This document shows, piece after piece, positions 1 through 8,054 of a stretch of DNA of 8,054 nt. The stretch's first letter is position 1. The number at the start of each line of letters is the position of its first letter. Below the pieces are notes generated by a model, which did no database searches, had not been told where the DNA came from, and saw only the letters and a list, made by a program, of their open reading frames with translations. The translations under genes were made by a program, and so were the position numbers. The DNA lies in assembly GCA_938045215.1 (NCBI GenBank), contig CALINF010000168.1:1-8054 (forward strand). Reading direction: 5' to 3'. This DNA is from an uncultured Halieaceae bacterium. GTDB lineage: Bacteria; Pseudomonadota; Gammaproteobacteria; Pseudomonadales; Halieaceae.

Positions 1-141
<141 letters not shown>

Positions 142-151
142 GCACCAAAGC

Positions 152-217
152 GGGTTGCAGTCTTGGCTGCAACCCCGAATTGACCGAGCCGAACCGCTTG
201 ATAAAAGCAGTTCGGCT
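152..217 (+). terminator. Tandem hairpins after tuf (possible weak terminator or processing site)
   Basis: Two inverted repeats follow the tuf stop. The first is GGGTTGCAG (152-160) with CTGCAACCC (167-175), a perfect 9-bp stem with a 6-nt loop. The second is AGCCGAAC (187-194) with GTTCGGCT (210-217), 8 bp, continued inside by GCTT/AAGC (196-199/205-208) after one mismatch. Neither is followed by a run of T, so a strong intrinsic terminator is not supported. The pair may stabilise the tuf mRNA 3' end or separate tuf from the tRNA transcript during processing. I saw no convincing promoter between here and the tRNA. Confidence 0.4.
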
Positions 218-239
218 TCGTCGTCTAAATGAGGGATAT

Positions 240-308
<69 letters not shown>

Positions 309-315
<7 letters not shown>

Positions 316-326
316 TTTATGGCAGG
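309..326 (+). other. Hairpin joining tRNA-Trp 3' end and its trailer
   Basis: CCTGCCA (309-315), the last seven bases of the mature tRNA including CCA, is perfectly complementary to TGGCAGG (320-326) across a 4-nt loop TTTA. In the precursor this 7-bp hairpin would compete with the top of the acceptor stem and would hide the CCA end. Whether it forms in the cell is inference. It could influence 3' processing or simply be a fortuitous trailer stem. Confidence 0.5.
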
Positions 327-371
327 GGTTGTAACACCGCGGTGTGTGCAGCCTGATAAAGGATATTTTGG

Positions 372-734
372 ATGAGTGTGGAAACTACCACCAGTCGTTT
401 TGATACGGCGAAGTGGGTCATTGTCATCGCCCTGCTCGCAGCATGTGTGATAGGCAACAGCTATTTTGCAGACCAGTCGCTGTTGTATCGCGTGCTGGGA
501 ATTGTGGCGCTTGCCGCTGTGGCGGGATTGGTCGCGCTGCAAACCGCGAAAGGTGAAGCGCTTTGGACGCTCGTGAAGGGCTCCAGAACAGAGATTCGCA
601 AGGTAGTCTGGCCAACGCGTCAGGAAACCGTGCAGACCACGATGATCGTGGTGGTGTTTGTAGTGCTGGTGGCATTGGTCCTGTGGGGTCTCGATTCCCT
701 TCTGGGCTGGTTAGTGTCACTGGCAATTGGGTAA
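372..734 (+). CDS. secE: Preprotein translocase subunit SecE
   Basis: SecE is the small essential clamp subunit of the SecYEG channel in the inner membrane, bracing SecY during SecA-driven or co-translational export. The 120-residue product has the three-helix architecture typical of gammaproteobacterial SecE (E. coli about 127 aa), not the single-helix form of many other bacteria. Hydrophobic segments lie at about residues 14-32, 38-57 and 90-118. Between the second and third is the amphipathic cytoplasmic helix with the family signature EIRKVVWPTRQET at about 74-86, which contacts SecY and is the essential core with the last helix. The ATG is chosen because AAAGGA (358-363) sits 8 nt upstream and the N-terminus is complete. 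It is followed after 22 nt by nusG, the standard secE-nusG pair, most likely one transcript. Confidence 0.97.
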   Translation: MSVETTTSRFDTAKWVIVIALLAACVIGNSYFADQSLLYRVLGIVALAAVAGLVALQTAKGEALWTLVKGSRTEIRKVVWPTRQETVQTTMIVVVFVVLVALVLWGLDSLLGWLVSLAIG

Positions 735-756
735 AACGGACAATAAGGGTTAGCTG

Positions 757-1290
757 ATGGCAATGCGTTGGTACGTCGTACACGCCTATTCAGGATACGA
801 GAAGAAGGTTGCGGCTGCCCTGAAGGAGCGTATCGAGCTGCATCACATGCAAGATCGCTTCGGCGATGTTCTGGTGCCTACAGAAGAGGTGGTGGAAATG
901 CGCGGTGGCCAGAAGCGTCGCAGCGAGCGCAAGTTTTTTCCAGGCTACGTGCTGGTACAGATGGAGTTGGGTGATGATACCTGGCACCTGGTGAAGGAAA
1001 CTCCCAGGGTCATGGGCTTCATCGGTGGCAAGGCAGATGCGCCTGCGCCGATTACTGAAGCTGAAGTTGCCACTATTTTGCAGCGGGTTGAAGACGGTGT
1101 TGAAGCGCCGCGACCCAAGACATTGTTCGAGCCGGGCGAAATGGTCCGTGTCGTCGACGGCCCTTTCAACGACTTCAATGGTGTTGTTGAAGAGGTTAAT
1201 TACGAAAAAAGCCGCCTGAACGTGGCGGTGCTGATTTTTGGTCGTTCCACCCCGGTGGAGCTGGAGTTTGGCCAGGTCGAGAAGGCCTGA
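757..1290 (+). CDS. nusG: Transcription termination/antitermination factor NusG
   Basis: NusG binds elongating RNA polymerase through its NGN domain. Through its KOW domain it binds either Rho or ribosomal protein S10, so it links transcription to termination or to translation. The product has 177 residues (E. coli 181). The NGN domain covers about 4-112, starting RWYVVHAYSGYE, with the conserved FFPGYVLV at 60-67 and PRVMGF at 83-88. A short linker holds KTLFEPGE. The KOW domain runs from about 127, with DGPFNDFNGVVEEV and the end FGQVEKA. F161 corresponds to E. coli F165, a residue of the S10/Rho contact surface. ATG 757 is preceded by TAAGGG ending 7 nt upstream. The other ATG, two codons in, would leave RWYVV almost at the start, so 757 is preferred. 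It follows secE and precedes the L11 leader. Confidence 0.98.
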   Translation: MAMRWYVVHAYSGYEKKVAAALKERIELHHMQDRFGDVLVPTEEVVEMRGGQKRRSERKFFPGYVLVQMELGDDTWHLVKETPRVMGFIGGKADAPAPITEAEVATILQRVEDGVEAPRPKTLFEPGEMVRVVDGPFNDFNGVVEEVNYEKSRLNVAVLIFGRSTPVELEFGQVEKA

Positions 1291-1300
1291 CGATCACAAG

Positions 1301-1346
1301 CGCTACTGCTTGCAGTAGCGAATATTAATGGGCGGCCAAGGCCGCC
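1301..1346 (+). other. Two hairpins in the nusG-rplK spacer
   Basis: CGCTACTG (1301-1308) and CAGTAGCG (1313-1320) form a perfect 8-bp stem with a CTTG loop, starting 10 nt after the nusG stop. GGCGGC (1331-1336) and GCCGCC (1341-1346) form a 6-bp all-GC stem with loop CAAG. The bases after each stem are AATATTAATG and ACAATGGGG, not T runs, so these are not typical intrinsic terminators. They may mark the 3' end of secE-nusG mRNA or be part of the folded rplK leader. I saw no convincing sigma-70 promoter here. Confidence 0.45.
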
Positions 1347-1351
1347 ACAAT

Positions 1352-1408
1352 GGGGAGCCCGAGGCCTCGTTCAGTGTTTATTGAACAGTTCCGACGGCGT
1401 TTGCACCC
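1352..1408 (+). promoter_or_regulatory. Candidate L1-binding operator in the rplK-rplA leader
   Basis: In E. coli, free ribosomal protein L1 represses its own operon by binding the L11 mRNA leader at a site that imitates its 23S rRNA site: two short helices separated by an asymmetric internal loop next to GGGAG/GGAG. Here GGG (1352-1354) can pair with CCC (1406-1408). After unpaired GA (1355-1356) opposite GTTTGCA (1399-1405), GCC (1357-1359) pairs with GGC (1396-1398). The part in between contains a small hairpin, GTTCA/TGAAC (1369-1373/1382-1386). The element ends right against the rplK ribosome binding site GGGAG (1409-1413), where bound L1 could block initiation. The motif match is from memory and the stems are short, so the position is plausible but the exact fold is not certain. 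Confidence 0.55.
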
Positions 1409-1420
1409 GGGAGAAGAAAG

Positions 1421-1855
1421 ATGGCTAAGAAAGTAGAAGCTTATATCAAGCTGCAGGTGCCTGCTGGTCAGGCAAACCCCAGTCCACCGGTGGGCCCCGC
1501 GTTGGGTCAGCACGGTGTAAACATCATGGACTTCTGTAAAGCGTTCAACGCTGAGACTCAGGGTACAGAGCCTGGTCTGCCGATTCCTGTAGTGATTACC
1601 GTATACGGCGATCGCTCTTTTACCTTTATAAAGAAGACGCCGCCGGCATCAGTTTTGCTGCGCAAGGCTGCGAAGATCAAGAAGGGCTCCGGTGAGCCAA
1701 ACACCAAGAAGGTGGGCAAGGTTAATCGCGCTCAGCTGGAAGATGTGGCAACGCAGAAGTGGCCAGATCTGACAGCGTCAGATATGGATGCGGCGGTTCG
1801 CACTATCGCTGGTAGTGCTCGCTCTGCGGGTATCGAAGTAGAGGGAGTGAACTAA
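1421..1855 (+). CDS. rplK: 50S ribosomal protein L11
   Basis: L11 binds the GTPase-associated centre of 23S rRNA at the stalk base, helps factor-dependent GTP hydrolysis, and is needed for RelA activation by stalled ribosomes. The product has 144 residues (E. coli 142). The N-terminal domain (about 1-70) has the proline-rich stretch ANPSPPVGPALGQHGVNI at 18-35, which faces the thiostrepton/micrococcin site, then DFCKAFNA. The linker KKTPPASVLL is at about 71-80. The RNA-binding C-terminal domain has KKGSGEPNTKKVGKV at 87-101 and the end GSARSAGIEVEG, a usual L11 signature region. ATG 1421 has GGGAG 7 nt upstream and gives MAKKVEAY, matching the family start. The stop overlaps the rplA start by one base. 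Confidence 0.98.
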   Translation: MAKKVEAYIKLQVPAGQANPSPPVGPALGQHGVNIMDFCKAFNAETQGTEPGLPIPVVITVYGDRSFTFIKKTPPASVLLRKAAKIKKGSGEPNTKKVGKVNRAQLEDVATQKWPDLTASDMDAAVRTIAGSARSAGIEVEGVN

Positions 1856-1857
1856 TG
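1841..1857 (+). promoter_or_regulatory. rplK-rplA coupling junction (SD plus TAATG)
   Basis: The Shine-Dalgarno sequence GAGGGAG (1841-1847) lies inside the last codons of rplK, 7 nt before the rplA ATG (1855-1857). The rplK stop TAA (1853-1855) shares its last A with that ATG. This arrangement favours termination-reinitiation, so L1 output would follow L11 output. That fits the known E. coli scheme, where one L1 operator upstream of rplK controls both genes. Confidence 0.8.
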
Positions 1858-2550
1858 GCTAAGTTTTCCAAGCGCGTACGTGCATTTAAAGAAAAAGTTG
1901 AGCCTGGCAAGGCCTATCCGCTGGAAGAAGCGGTAAGCCTGCTGAAAGAATTTGCGACCGCCAAGTTCAATGAAACTGTCGAAGTTGCAGTGAATCTTGG
2001 TATCGACGCTCGTAAATCTGATCAGGCTGTTCGCGGCGCAACGACATTGCCTCACGGCACTGGTGGCGACGTCCGCGTAGCTGTATTCACACAGGGCGAA
2101 GCAGCCGAAAAAGCCAAAGCCGCAGGTGCAGACCTGGTAGGTATGGAAGATCTGGCAGAGCAGATCAAAGGCGGAATGATGGACTTTGACGTGGTAATTG
2201 CATCTCCTGATGCGATGCGCGTTGTCGGTCAGCTGGGCCAGGTGCTGGGTCCTCGCGGCCTGATGCCAAACCCCAAGACAGGAACGGTCACGCCAGATGT
2301 TGAGACTGCTGTTAACAACGCCAAAGCCGGACAGGTTCGCTACCGTACCGACAAGAACGGCATCGTGCACGGCGGTATCGGCAAGATCAGCTTTGAGATG
2401 GATGCTATTCGCGGCAATCTCGAGGCAGTACTGGCCGACCTCGTAAAGGCAAAGCCGGCTGCGGCCAAAGGCGTTTACCTGTCCAAGATAACGCTATCGA
2501 CCACAATGGGTCCGGGCGTTGTTGTAGATCAGGCGTCACTAGAGAATTGA
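1855..2550 (+). CDS. rplA: 50S ribosomal protein L1
   Basis: L1 forms the mobile L1 stalk on 23S rRNA and guides deacylated tRNA out of the E site. In E. coli it is also the translational repressor of the rplKA mRNA. The product has 231 residues (E. coli 234). The RNA-binding domain I is made from both ends (about 1-67 and 160-231), and domain II is inserted between them. Visible signatures are the block IASPDAMRVVGQLGQ at 115-129 with LGPRGLMPNPKTGTVT at 131-146. FNETVEVAVNLGID is at 38-51, and STTMGPG at 215-221 belongs to the conserved RNA-contact surface. ATG 1855 gives MAKFSKR, has its own SD inside rplK, and needs no alternative start. Nothing is truncated. It closes the L11 operon, and a hairpin follows 2 nt after the stop. 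Confidence 0.98.
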   Translation: MAKFSKRVRAFKEKVEPGKAYPLEEAVSLLKEFATAKFNETVEVAVNLGIDARKSDQAVRGATTLPHGTGGDVRVAVFTQGEAAEKAKAAGADLVGMEDLAEQIKGGMMDFDVVIASPDAMRVVGQLGQVLGPRGLMPNPKTGTVTPDVETAVNNAKAGQVRYRTDKNGIVHGGIGKISFEMDAIRGNLEAVLADLVKAKPAAAKGVYLSKITLSTTMGPGVVVDQASLEN

Positions 2551-2552
2551 TT

Positions 2553-2577
2553 GAACGGCCCTCACAAGGGGCTGTTC
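2553..2577 (+). terminator. Terminator-like hairpin after rplA
   Basis: GAACGGCCC (2553-2561) pairs with GGGCTGTTC (2569-2577) in a 9-bp stem with one G-T pair. T2562 and G2568 can extend it around a CACAA loop. It starts 2 nt after the rplA TGA. The following bases, CTCAAGGCG, contain no T run, so full intrinsic termination is doubtful. Partial termination, mRNA end protection or RNase processing between the L11 and L10 operons are all possible. Confidence 0.5.
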
Positions 2578-2608
2578 CTCAAGGCGACTCACGGATGAGG
2601 AGCGTTGT

Positions 2609-2644
2609 TGATCAACACTGAGCATACAGTGCGTGTGTTGGTCA
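2609..2644 (+). other. Long hairpin in the rplA-rplJ gap
   Basis: TGATCAACAC (2609-2618) pairs with GTGTTGGTCA (2635-2644): ten base pairs with one T-G, around a 16-nt loop. The same bases can form two other, mutually exclusive structures: CACTG/CAGTG (2616-2620/2627-2631), and the self-complementary TGTTGATCAACA (2606-2617). It sits 6 nt before the L10-leader stem and is probably the 5' part of that leader. The loop contains CATACAGT, which looks slightly like a -10 box, but no -35 is well placed. Confidence 0.5.
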
Positions 2645-2650
2645 CTTTGA

Positions 2651-2785
2651 GGTCTTTGGAGAAGGCTCAGGCGCAAGCCTAATTAGCTGAGAACTGAAGA
2701 CCATCAAAGACCGTAGGCGTTACCGAAGAAGTGTGTTTTCGACGGTAACTTAAAACAGGCAACCTTCGGGTTTACTGAGCCTACG
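2651..2785 (+). promoter_or_regulatory. L10 leader: autoregulatory mRNA element for rplJL
   Basis: In E. coli the L10-(L12)4 complex binds the rplJ leader, which contains a kink-turn, and represses rplJ-rplL translation. Three structural parts are visible here. P1 is GGTCTTTG/CAAAGACC (2651-2658/2705-2712), enclosing AGGC-GCAA-GCCT (2669-2680, a GNRA loop) and a CTCA/TGAG pairing (2666-2669/2688-2691) with a GA-rich 3' side. P2 abuts P1 directly: GTAGGC/GCCTAC (2713-2718/2779-2784). Inside P2 are GTTACCG/CGGTAAC (2719-2725/2743-2749) and AACC-TTCG-GGTT (2761-2772), a C(UUCG)G tetraloop hairpin. The end CCTACGCAGATGGTG resembles the end of the E. coli leader as I recall it. The rest of the gap to rplJ (2786-2850) shows no strong structure. 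Identity as an L10 leader is strongly supported by position and fold; the exact pairing is inferred. Confidence 0.8.
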
Positions 2786-2852
2786 CAGATGGTGGATGTG
2801 TTCACCGAACGTGGTGTGGTCATAGTGTTGGCCTTACCTTAATTTGTAATCC

Positions 2853-2868
2853 AGGAGTAATTCCAGTG
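2853..2868 (+). promoter_or_regulatory. Ribosome binding site and GTG start of rplJ
   Basis: AGGAG (2853-2857) stands 8 nt before GTG 2866-2868. The reading MAIGLEDKKAIV begins there and aligns with the E. coli L10 N-terminus MALNLQDKQAIV. No ATG in this frame lies nearby upstream with an SD, and the next in-frame ATG (residue 38) would remove the conserved N-terminal RNA-binding part. GTG is therefore the start. Confidence 0.9.
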
Positions 2869-3396
2869 GCAATTGGACTCGAAGACAAGAAAGCGATAGT
2901 TGCTGAAGTTAACGAGACTGCCACCAGTGCTCTGTCCCTCGTTATTGCCGATTCACGCGGCGTAACAGTGGACGGGATGACAGCCCTGCGTAAAGAAGCT
3001 CGCGAAAACCAGGTGACACTCCGTGTAGTGCGGAACACCCTGGCCAAGCGTGCATTGGAAGGTACCGACTACGAGTGCGTTAATGACTCGTTGGCAGGTC
3101 CCTCCCTGTTTGGATTTTCTATGGAAGATCCGGGCGCAGCGGCACGTCTCTTCAAGGACTTCTCGAAAGATAACGAAGCCTTTGAAGTTAAAGTACTGGC
3201 GGTAAGCGGCCAGATGCTGGGTGCAGAACAGTTGGATGTTCTTGCGAAGTTGCCTACGCGCGATCAGGCACTCTCTATGTTGATGAGTGTTATGAATGCG
3301 CCTGCAACCAAGCTGGTTCGGACAATGAACGAAGTACCTGGAAAACTGGTTCGCACACTCGCAGCAGTTCGCGATCAGAAAGAAGCAGCGGCGTAA
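2866..3396 (+). CDS. rplJ: 50S ribosomal protein L10
   Basis: L10 anchors the L7/L12 dimers to the ribosome beside L11 at the stalk base. With L12 bound it is also the repressor of its own mRNA. The product has 176 residues (E. coli 165); the surplus appears to lie mainly in the C-terminal half. The N-terminal RNA-binding domain shows SLVIADSRGVTVDGMTALRK at about 24-43 and the conserved VVRNTLAKRAL at 54-64, then LAGPSLFGFS at 77-85. From about 133 an alanine/methionine-rich helical tail (ALSMLMSVMNAPATKLVRTMN) provides the L12-dimer binding helix, ending in an EAAA tail. Translation starts at GTG behind a good SD. The folded L10 leader lies upstream, and rplL starts 46 nt downstream without a visible terminator, so the two are one operon. 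Confidence 0.97.
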   Translation: MAIGLEDKKAIVAEVNETATSALSLVIADSRGVTVDGMTALRKEARENQVTLRVVRNTLAKRALEGTDYECVNDSLAGPSLFGFSMEDPGAAARLFKDFSKDNEAFEVKVLAVSGQMLGAEQLDVLAKLPTRDQALSMLMSVMNAPATKLVRTMNEVPGKLVRTLAAVRDQKEAAA

Positions 3397-3442
3397 GCCC
3401 CTGCGATTGGATATTTAATCAGCTAAATAGGAGATATGAGTC

Positions 3443-3823
3443 ATGGCTCTGTCTAAAGACGATATTTTGAATGCAATTGCTGATATGAGCGTAATGGAAA
3501 TTGTTGAGCTCATCGAAGCAATGGAAGAGAAGTTTGGTGTAACTGCGGCAGCTGCCGTTGCTGCGGCCCCTGCGGCTGGCGGTGGCGATGCTGGTGCGGC
3601 TGCTGAAGAGCAGACCGAATTCGACGTAATCCTGACCGCTGTTGGTGACAAGAAAGTGAATGTCATCAAAGTAGTACGTGCGGTAACTGGCCTGGGCTTG
3701 AAAGAAGCCAAGGGTCTGGTTGACGGCGCTCCTTCTGCAATTAAGGAAGGCGCTTCGAAGGATGAAGCCGAAGATGTTAAGAAGCAGCTGGAAGAAGCCG
3801 GCGCTGCTGCTGAACTCAAGTAA
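3443..3823 (+). CDS. rplL: 50S ribosomal protein L7/L12
   Basis: L7/L12 is the multicopy stalk protein that recruits EF-Tu, EF-G and other factors and stimulates their GTPase activity. It is present as dimers on L10. The product has 126 residues (E. coli 121). Residues 1-33 form the dimerising N-terminal domain (MALSKDDILNAI, EAMEEKFG). A flexible alanine/glycine-rich hinge runs from about 34 to 56, slightly longer than in E. coli. The globular C-terminal domain (about 58-126) contains the factor-binding surface with KVNVIKVVRAVTGLGLKEAK at 71-90 and GLVDGAP at 91-97. AGGAGA (3429-3434) is 8 nt before the ATG. An out-of-frame ATG at 3436 is only 1 nt from the SD and reads six codons, so it is not a start. 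A likely attenuator follows between rplL and rpoB. Confidence 0.98.
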   Translation: MALSKDDILNAIADMSVMEIVELIEAMEEKFGVTAAAAVAAAPAAGGGDAGAAAEEQTEFDVILTAVGDKKVNVIKVVRAVTGLGLKEAKGLVDGAPSAIKEGASKDEAEDVKKQLEEAGAAAELK

Positions 3824-3835
3824 GTTCAGCACACG

Positions 3836-3851
3836 TCCGATTTCGATCGGA
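3836..3851 (+). other. UUCG hairpin after rplL
   Basis: TCCGAT (3836-3841) and ATCGGA (3846-3851) form a 6-bp stem closed over TTCG, 12 nt after the rplL stop. It stands just before the larger attenuator hairpin and may be a 3' stabiliser or part of a processing site. E. coli has RNase III processing in the equivalent gap, but no long double strand of that kind is evident here. Confidence 0.5.
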
Positions 3852-3858
3852 TAAGGAC

Positions 3859-3891
3859 AAGGCTGGTGGGCAAATTGCTCGCCGGCCTTTT
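3859..3891 (+). terminator. rplL-rpoB attenuator (intrinsic terminator-like)
   Basis: Thirteen bases, 3859-3871, pair with 3877-3889, with three G-T pairs (3864/3884, 3867/3881, 3869/3879) and an AAATT loop. Four T (3888-3891) end the element, the first two still paired with the A residues at the base. The T run is short, which suits partial rather than complete termination. E. coli has a partial terminator at this same place that lowers rpoBC transcription relative to the ribosomal genes, and I infer the same role here. Confidence 0.75.
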
Positions 3892-3914
3892 CCCGCTTCA
3901 ATGATTTAGATTTT

Positions 3915-3990
3915 TCAGGTGCTGCGCCGTACGGGCAGGCGACCTGATACCGGCCCCGATTCGGGCCACCCAACCGCGTAGTGGCGGTTG
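3915..3990 (+). promoter_or_regulatory. Three-hairpin 5' leader of rpoB
   Basis: Three stem-loops follow one another. The first is TCAGGT/ACCTGA (3915-3920/3942-3947), with an inner CTGC/GCAG (3922-3925/3935-3938) and CC-GTAC-GG. The second is GGCCC/GGGCC (3952-3956/3963-3967) with a 6-nt loop. The third is CAACCGC/GCGGTTG (3971-3977/3984-3990) with loop GTAGTG. The last ends 15 nt before the rpoB SD GGGGAG (4006-4011). None has a T run, so they look like mRNA leader structure, not terminators. No promoter was recognised, and a regulatory role is inferred. Confidence 0.5.
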
Positions 3991-4016
3991 ATAGCTAATC
4001 ACGCTGGGGAGTACTG

Positions 4017-8054
<4,038 letters not shown>

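Noticed and set aside
180..239. Possible sigma-70 promoter before tRNA-Trp (TTGACC at 180-185; TTGATA at 198-203)
   Set aside because: No -10 hexamer lies at 16-18 nt from either; the best A/T-rich hexamers give spacers of 14 or 20 nt.
334..345. Palindrome ACACCGCGGTGT before secE
   Set aside because: It is a short self-complementary site with no second copy or known regulator match, not enough for an operator call.
1287..1328. Possible promoter for rplK with TATTAA at 1323-1328 as -10
   Set aside because: No acceptable -35 occurs 16-18 nt upstream, and the nearest TTGACx-like element is about 30 nt away.
1613..1624. CGCTCTTTTACC, resembling a boxA antitermination element
   Set aside because: It is inside the L11 coding sequence and encodes part of the conserved RSFTF segment, so the resemblance is explained by coding constraint.
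1852..2370. Reverse-strand ORF of 172 aa
   Set aside because: It is the antisense shadow of rplA, with no family resemblance.
2595..2621. Eight-codon ORF MRSVVDQH in the rplA-rplJ gap
   Set aside because: It has no Shine-Dalgarno sequence and its length is expected by chance.
2605..2630. Possible rplJ promoter TTGTTG ... TACAGT
   Set aside because: The spacer is only 14 nt, both hexamers are weak, and the same bases are better explained as a hairpin.
3415..3973. Two overlapping reverse-strand ORFs of 134 and 184 aa opposite rplL
   Set aside because: They are low-complexity Ser/Ala shadows of the Ala-rich L7/L12 gene and its flanks, with no supporting signals.

Overview
The window is a stretch of the conserved bacterial translation/transcription cluster tuf - tRNA-Trp - secE - nusG - rplK - rplA - rplJ - rplL - rpoB. 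All genes lie on the + strand, and the two outer genes are cut by the window edges. Protein sequences and gene order point to a gammaproteobacterium. NusG, L11, L1 and RpoB read almost collinearly with the E. coli proteins as I remember them. RpoB is about 15 residues longer than E. coli RpoB and resembles the pseudomonad form in its poorly conserved region. I would guess a member of Pseudomonadales sensu lato or a related marine lineage, but the genus cannot be read from this window.

Layout: 1-141 is the 3' end of an EF-Tu gene, followed by two hairpins. 240-315 is tRNA-Trp(CCA) with an encoded CCA end and a hairpin-forming trailer. secE (372-734) and nusG (757-1290) follow 22 nt apart. A structured leader of 130 nt (1291-1420) precedes rplK (1421-1855), which overlaps rplA (1855-2550) by one base. 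A 315-nt gap without a gene (2551-2865) holds a terminator-like hairpin, a second long hairpin and an L10-leader-type element ahead of rplJ (2866-3396, GTG start) and rplL (3443-3823). A 193-nt gap holds a hairpin with a short T run (likely attenuator) and three further hairpins just before rpoB (4017 to beyond 8054).

The genes work together in protein synthesis and RNA synthesis. EF-Tu delivers aminoacyl-tRNA. L11, L1, L10 and L7/L12 build the L1 stalk and the GTPase-associated stalk where EF-Tu works. SecE is part of the protein-export channel. NusG couples RNA polymerase, whose beta subunit is RpoB, to the leading ribosome or to Rho. The regulation that the sequence suggests is the classical ribosomal-protein feedback logic: L1 on the rplKA leader, L10-L12 on the rplJL leader, and partial termination before rpoB.

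I found no mobile element, CRISPR array, foreign gene or clearly novel system. All nine genes appear intact apart from the window edges. The points worth a second look are non-coding: the tRNA trailer that can pair with the mature 3' end, the alternative pairings in the L10 leader, a 17-codon leader ORF before rplJ, and the hairpin series before rpoB.
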